Origin: CBFGTA01 sp965651595
GTDB taxonomy: Bacteria; Actinomycetota; Actinomycetes; S36-B12; UBA10799
DNA: 12,945 nucleotides
Direction of reading: 5' to 3'
NCBI GenBank assembly: GCA_965651595.1
Contig: CBFGTA010000062.1
Span: 1 to 12,945, forward strand
The notes below the pieces were generated by a model, which worked only from the letters and a program-made list of their open reading frames with translations, was not told the origin of the DNA and did not search any database. A program made the translations under genes and the position numbers. This document shows, piece by piece, positions 10,046 to 12,945 of this stretch (the first letter of the stretch is position 1; each line of letters starts with the position of its first letter).

Positions 10046-12166
10046 GTGTCCACCGGTGCCACTGAGCTCGCCAAGGTCCGCAACATTGGGATCATGGCGC
10101 ACATTGATGCGGGCAAAACCACCACCACCGAGCGCATCCTCTTTTACACCGGCATCACCTACAAGATCGGTGAGGTCCACGATGGTGCGGCCACGATGGA
10201 CTGGATGGAGCAAGAGCAAGAACGTGGTATCACCATCACGTCTGCGGCTACCACTTGCCATTGGAAAGATCATCAGATCAACATCATCGACACCCCGGGT
10301 CACGTGGACTTCACCGTCGAGGTCGAACGCAGCCTACGCGTTCTCGACGGGGCAGTCGCCGTGTTCGACGGTGTTGCTGGCGTTGAGCCCCAGTCCGAGA
10401 CCGTTTGGCGTCAGGCTGATCGCTACAACGTTCCCCGCATGTGTTTCATCAACAAGCTCGACCGCACTGGCGCTAACTTCTTCAACTGCGTTGACATGAT
10501 CGTGTCCCGGCTGGGCGCCACTCCGCTAGTCCTGCAACTACCGATTGGTGCTGAAGCCGACCTCAAGGGTGTTATCGACCTGGTGGGGATGCGGGCCTTG
10601 GTGTGGCCCGGCGAGACCAAGATCGGCGAAGACTACGTCGTCGAAGAGATCCCAGCCGACTTGGCAGACCAAGCAGCCGAGTACCGCGAAAAGCTCATTG
10701 AAACTGTGGCCGAGAACGACGACGAGGTGATGGAGAAGTACCTCGAAGGTCAGGAAGTGTCCACGGAGGAGCTGAAGGCTGCCATTCGCCGGATCACTCT
10801 GGCTGGTTCAGTGACGCCGGTACTGACCGGCTCAGCGTTCAAGAACAAGGGTGTGCAGCCGATGCTCGACGCGGTGGTGGAGTACCTTCCGTCGCCACTG
10901 GACATCGAGGCCATTCAGGGAACCAAGCCCAGTGACGAGACGGTGGTCATCGAGCGCAAGCCCGACTCAAAAGAGCCGCTAGCCGCACTGGCCTTCAAGA
11001 TCATGAGCGATCCGCACCTCGGCAAGCTCACCTACGTTCGCGTCTACTCCGGCACGCTGACCGCTGGAACGCAGGTGCTCAACAGTGTCAAGGGTCGCAA
11101 GGAGCGCATCGGCAAGGTCTATCGGATGCATGCCAACAAGCGCGAAGAGATCGAATCGGTGGGTGCTGGCGAGATCGTCGCGGTCATGGGCCTCAAGGAC
11201 ACCACGACCGGCGAAACCCTCTGCGATTCCGGCGACCCGGTGATTCTCGAATCGATGTCATTCCCGGCCCCGGTGATCGAGGTCGCGATCGAGCCCAAGA
11301 CCAAGAGCGACCAGGACAAACTCGCAACCGCCATTCAGCGGCTGTCCGACGAAGATCCCACCTTCCGAGTGCATTCGGACGAGGAAACCGGCCAGACCAT
11401 CATCGGTGGCATGGGCGAACTCCACCTCGAAGTGCTCGTCGACCGCATGCGGCGCGAGTTCAACGTGGAAGCCAACGTCGGTAAGCCTCAGGTTGCTTAT
11501 CGGGAGACCATCACGAAGGTGGTCGACCGAATCGACTACACGCACAAGAAGCAGACTGGCGGTTCCGGCCAGTTCGCCAAGGTGCAGATCGCCATGGAGC
11601 CCAACCCGAGTCTGGGCAGTGACGACGAGGATCGTGACGAACTTGGCTACGAGTTTGTCAGCAAGATCACAGGCGGACGGATCCCGCGGGAGTACATTCC
11701 TTCGGTGGATGCTGGCTGCAAAGAAGCCATGCAGACAGGCGTCCTCGCTGGCTATCCCATGGTCGACGTCAAGGTGATGCTCAACGACGGTGCATACCAC
11801 GATGTGGACTCGTCGGAGCTGGCCTTCAAGATTGCTGGTTCGATGGCGTTCAAGGAAGGGGCCCGTCGCGCCGGTCCGGTTCTGCTCGAACCGATGATGA
11901 GCGTGGAGGTCTTCACCCCCGACGACTTCATGGGTGAGGTCATCGGCGACCTCAACTCACGCCGCGGTCAGGTCCAATCCATGGAAGAGCGTTCAGGTTC
12001 TCGCGTTGTGAAGGCCCTCGTGCCCTTGTCTGAAATGTTCGGCTACGTCGGCGACCTCCGCAGCAAGACTCAGGGTCGGGCGAGCTACTCCATGCAGTTC
12101 GACTCGTACGCCCAAGTTCCCACCAACGTTGCTCAAGAAATCGTCGCGAAGGCACGAGGTGAGTAG
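10046..12166 (+). CDS. fusA: Translation elongation factor G
   Basis: EF-G is the GTPase that drives translocation of tRNA and mRNA and, with ribosome recycling factor, splits the ribosome. It has 706 residues. All GTPase motifs are intact: G1 AHIDAGKT (18-25), G2 within RGITI (60-64), G3 DTPGH (82-86), G4 NKLD (136-139) and G5 GSAFK (262-266). Domain II follows (about 300-400), then III, the tRNA-mimicking domain IV ([11 protein letters not shown] to about residue 605) and V ([16 protein letters not shown] to the end). The start is GTG 10046 with AGGAG (10035-10039) 6 nt upstream, 33 nt after rpsG. A bacterial fusA in a str operon is normally the housekeeping EF-G1, and this sequence looks like that form. 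Confidence 0.99.
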   Translation: MSTGATELAKVRNIGIMAHIDAGKTTTTERILFYTGITYKIGEVHDGAATMDWMEQEQERGITITSAATTCHWKDHQINIIDTPGHVDFTVEVERSLRVLDGAVAVFDGVAGVEPQSETVWRQADRYNVPRMCFINKLDRTGANFFNCVDMIVSRLGATPLVLQLPIGAEADLKGVIDLVGMRALVWPGETKIGEDYVVEEIPADLADQAAEYREKLIETVAENDDEVMEKYLEGQEVSTEELKAAIRRITLAGSVTPVLTGSAFKNKGVQPMLDAVVEYLPSPLDIEAIQGTKPSDETVVIERKPDSKEPLAALAFKIMSDPHLGKLTYVRVYSGTLTAGTQVLNSVKGRKERIGKVYRMHANKREEIESVGAGEIVAVMGLKDTTTGETLCDSGDPVILESMSFPAPVIEVAIEPKTKSDQDKLATAIQRLSDEDPTFRVHSDEETGQTIIGGMGELHLEVLVDRMRREFNVEANVGKPQVAYRETITKVVDRIDYTHKKQTGGSGQFAKVQIAMEPNPSLGSDDEDRDELGYEFVSKITGGRIPREYIPSVDAGCKEAMQTGVLAGYPMVDVKVMLNDGAYHDVDSSELAFKIAGSMAFKEGARRAGPVLLEPMMSVEVFTPDDFMGEVIGDLNSRRGQVQSMEERSGSRVVKALVPLSEMFGYVGDLRSKTQGRASYSMQFDSYAQVPTNVAQEIVAKARGE

Positions 12167-12228
12167 CGCGAGGTAAACGCTGTATCGACCGGATCATCCC
12201 GGTACGGCCCGACCACAAGTACATATCG

Positions 12229-12262
12229 CCGCATCAACAGGCATAGATCGGCCTGAATGCGG
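12229..12262 (+). promoter_or_regulatory. Stem-loop between fusA and tuf
   Basis: CCGCAT (12229-12234) pairs with ATGCGG (12257-12262), and inside it CAGGC (12238-12242) pairs with GCCTG (12251-12255), around an 8-nt loop. This gives 11 bp with a small internal loop. A weaker 5-bp hairpin lies at 12188-12203. There is no T run, so a simple terminator is uncertain. The RNA after it (12263-12306) is A-rich and looks unpaired, leaving the strong tuf ribosome-binding site AAGGAGG (12307-12313) open. I see no convincing separate tuf promoter in this 152-bp gap, though Streptomyces tuf1 is reported to have one in the equivalent place. Confidence 0.4.
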
Positions 12263-12318
12263 GAACAACCGAAAAACCCTGCAAGACGGAAGTAACCACT
12301 ACATTCAAGGAGGCCCCC

Positions 12319-12945
12319 GTGGCGAAGGCGAAGTTCGAGCGGACTAAGCCGCACGTGAACATCGGCACTATTGGTCACATCGACCACGGCAAGACGACTC
12401 TTACCGCGGCGATCACCAAGGTGCTCCATGACAAGTACCCCGATCTGAACGAAGCATCTGCCTTCGACATGATCGACAAGGCGCCCGAAGAGCGCCAGCG
12501 TGGTATCACCATCTCGATTGCGCACGTTGAGTATCAGACCGAGACCCGGCACTACGCTCACGTAGACTGCCCCGGTCACGCTGACTACATCAAGAACATG
12601 ATCACCGGTGCGGCTCAGATGGACGGCGCAATCCTGGTGGTTGCTGCAACCGATGGCCCCATGCCGCAGACCAAAGAGCACGTCATCCTGGCTCGCCAGG
12701 TGGGCGTTCCGTCGATCGTGGTGGCGCTCAACAAGTGCGACATGGTCGACGACGAGGAGATCCTCGAGCTTGTCGAACTCGAGGTTCGTGAGCTGCTCTC
12801 AAGCTACGAGTTCCCCGGCGATGACGTTCCCGTCGTTCGCGTGGCTGCTTTCCCGGCCCTTGAGGGCGACTCCAAGTGGGGCGACAGCGTGGCCGAACTC
12901 ATGGCGGCCGTAGATGAGTACATCCCAACGCCTGAGCGTGACGTC
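12319..12945 (+). CDS. tuf: Translation elongation factor Tu, N-terminal 209 residues (3' end outside window)
   Basis: EF-Tu carries aminoacyl-tRNA to the ribosome as a GTP complex. The visible part is the GTPase domain: G1 GHIDHGKT (19-26), RGITI (61-65), DCPGH (83-87, with the catalytic His87) and NKCD (138-141). The G5 stretch reads AAFPALEGD (176-184) where most EF-Tu proteins read SALKALEGD or similar, so the first three residues are AAF instead of SAL. The rest is close to actinobacterial EF-Tu as I recall it. The start is GTG 12319 with a full AAGGAGG (12307-12313) 5 nt upstream, consistent with very high expression. The gene is open to the window end. Confidence 0.98.
   Translation, partial: MAKAKFERTKPHVNIGTIGHIDHGKTTLTAAITKVLHDKYPDLNEASAFDMIDKAPEERQRGITISIAHVEYQTETRHYAHVDCPGHADYIKNMITGAAQMDGAILVVAATDGPMPQTKEHVILARQVGVPSIVVALNKCDMVDDEEILELVELEVRELLSSYEFPGDDVPVVRVAAFPALEGDSKWGDSVAELMAAVDEYIPTPERDV

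Overview
The window is a stretch of actinobacterial core genome (class Actinomycetes by protein similarity; no narrower placement is safe). It runs entirely left to right: the 3' end of rplL, rpoB, rpoC, a small proline-rich membrane-protein gene, rpsL, rpsG, fusA and the 5' part of tuf. Supporting this placement are the moderately high GC (judged by eye), GTG and TTG starts, strong Shine-Dalgarno sequences, Mycobacterium/Streptomyces-like RNA polymerase subunits (Zn-binding and catalytic residues of RpoC fall at the same numbers as I recall for M. tuberculosis) and the gene order. I found no mobile element, CRISPR array, tRNA, rRNA or defence system, and the genes themselves are conventional.

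Layout. 1-192 is the L7/L12 C-terminal domain, with an apparent one-base deletion near base 13. 193-516 is an unusually informative intergenic region: a 16-bp terminator-like hairpin (200-241), a sigma-70-type promoter (309-337), then a leader whose bases 346-477 can be folded by hand into one long nested stem starting almost exactly at the predicted transcript start. rpoB (517-3996, TTG start) and rpoC (4000-7890) follow, 3 bp apart. Downstream of rpoC, a perfect 19-bp hairpin (7957-8000) lies inside the 5' end of the next ORF (7912-8739), a two-helix DUF4190-like membrane protein. 8740-9161 has no established gene; it contains a near-consensus promoter (8821-8849) and a roughly 305-nt leader with at least five separate stem-loops ahead of the str operon rpsL-rpsG-fusA. 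A 152-bp gap with a hairpin separates fusA from tuf, which leaves the window at base 12945.

Functionally the region makes the beta and beta' subunits of RNA polymerase and the decoding and translocation machinery (S12, S7, EF-G, EF-Tu). The layout suggests three transcription blocks (ribosomal stalk proteins; rpoBC; str operon), each separated by a hairpin, a new promoter or both. The coding sequences hold one notable departure: RpoB carries Asn at the position of E. coli His526 in the rifampicin pocket. The most novel-looking signals are noncoding: the structured rpoB leader, the structured rpsL leader, and the hairpin buried in the gene after rpoC. All RNA folds here were derived by hand pairing, without energy calculation or comparative data.
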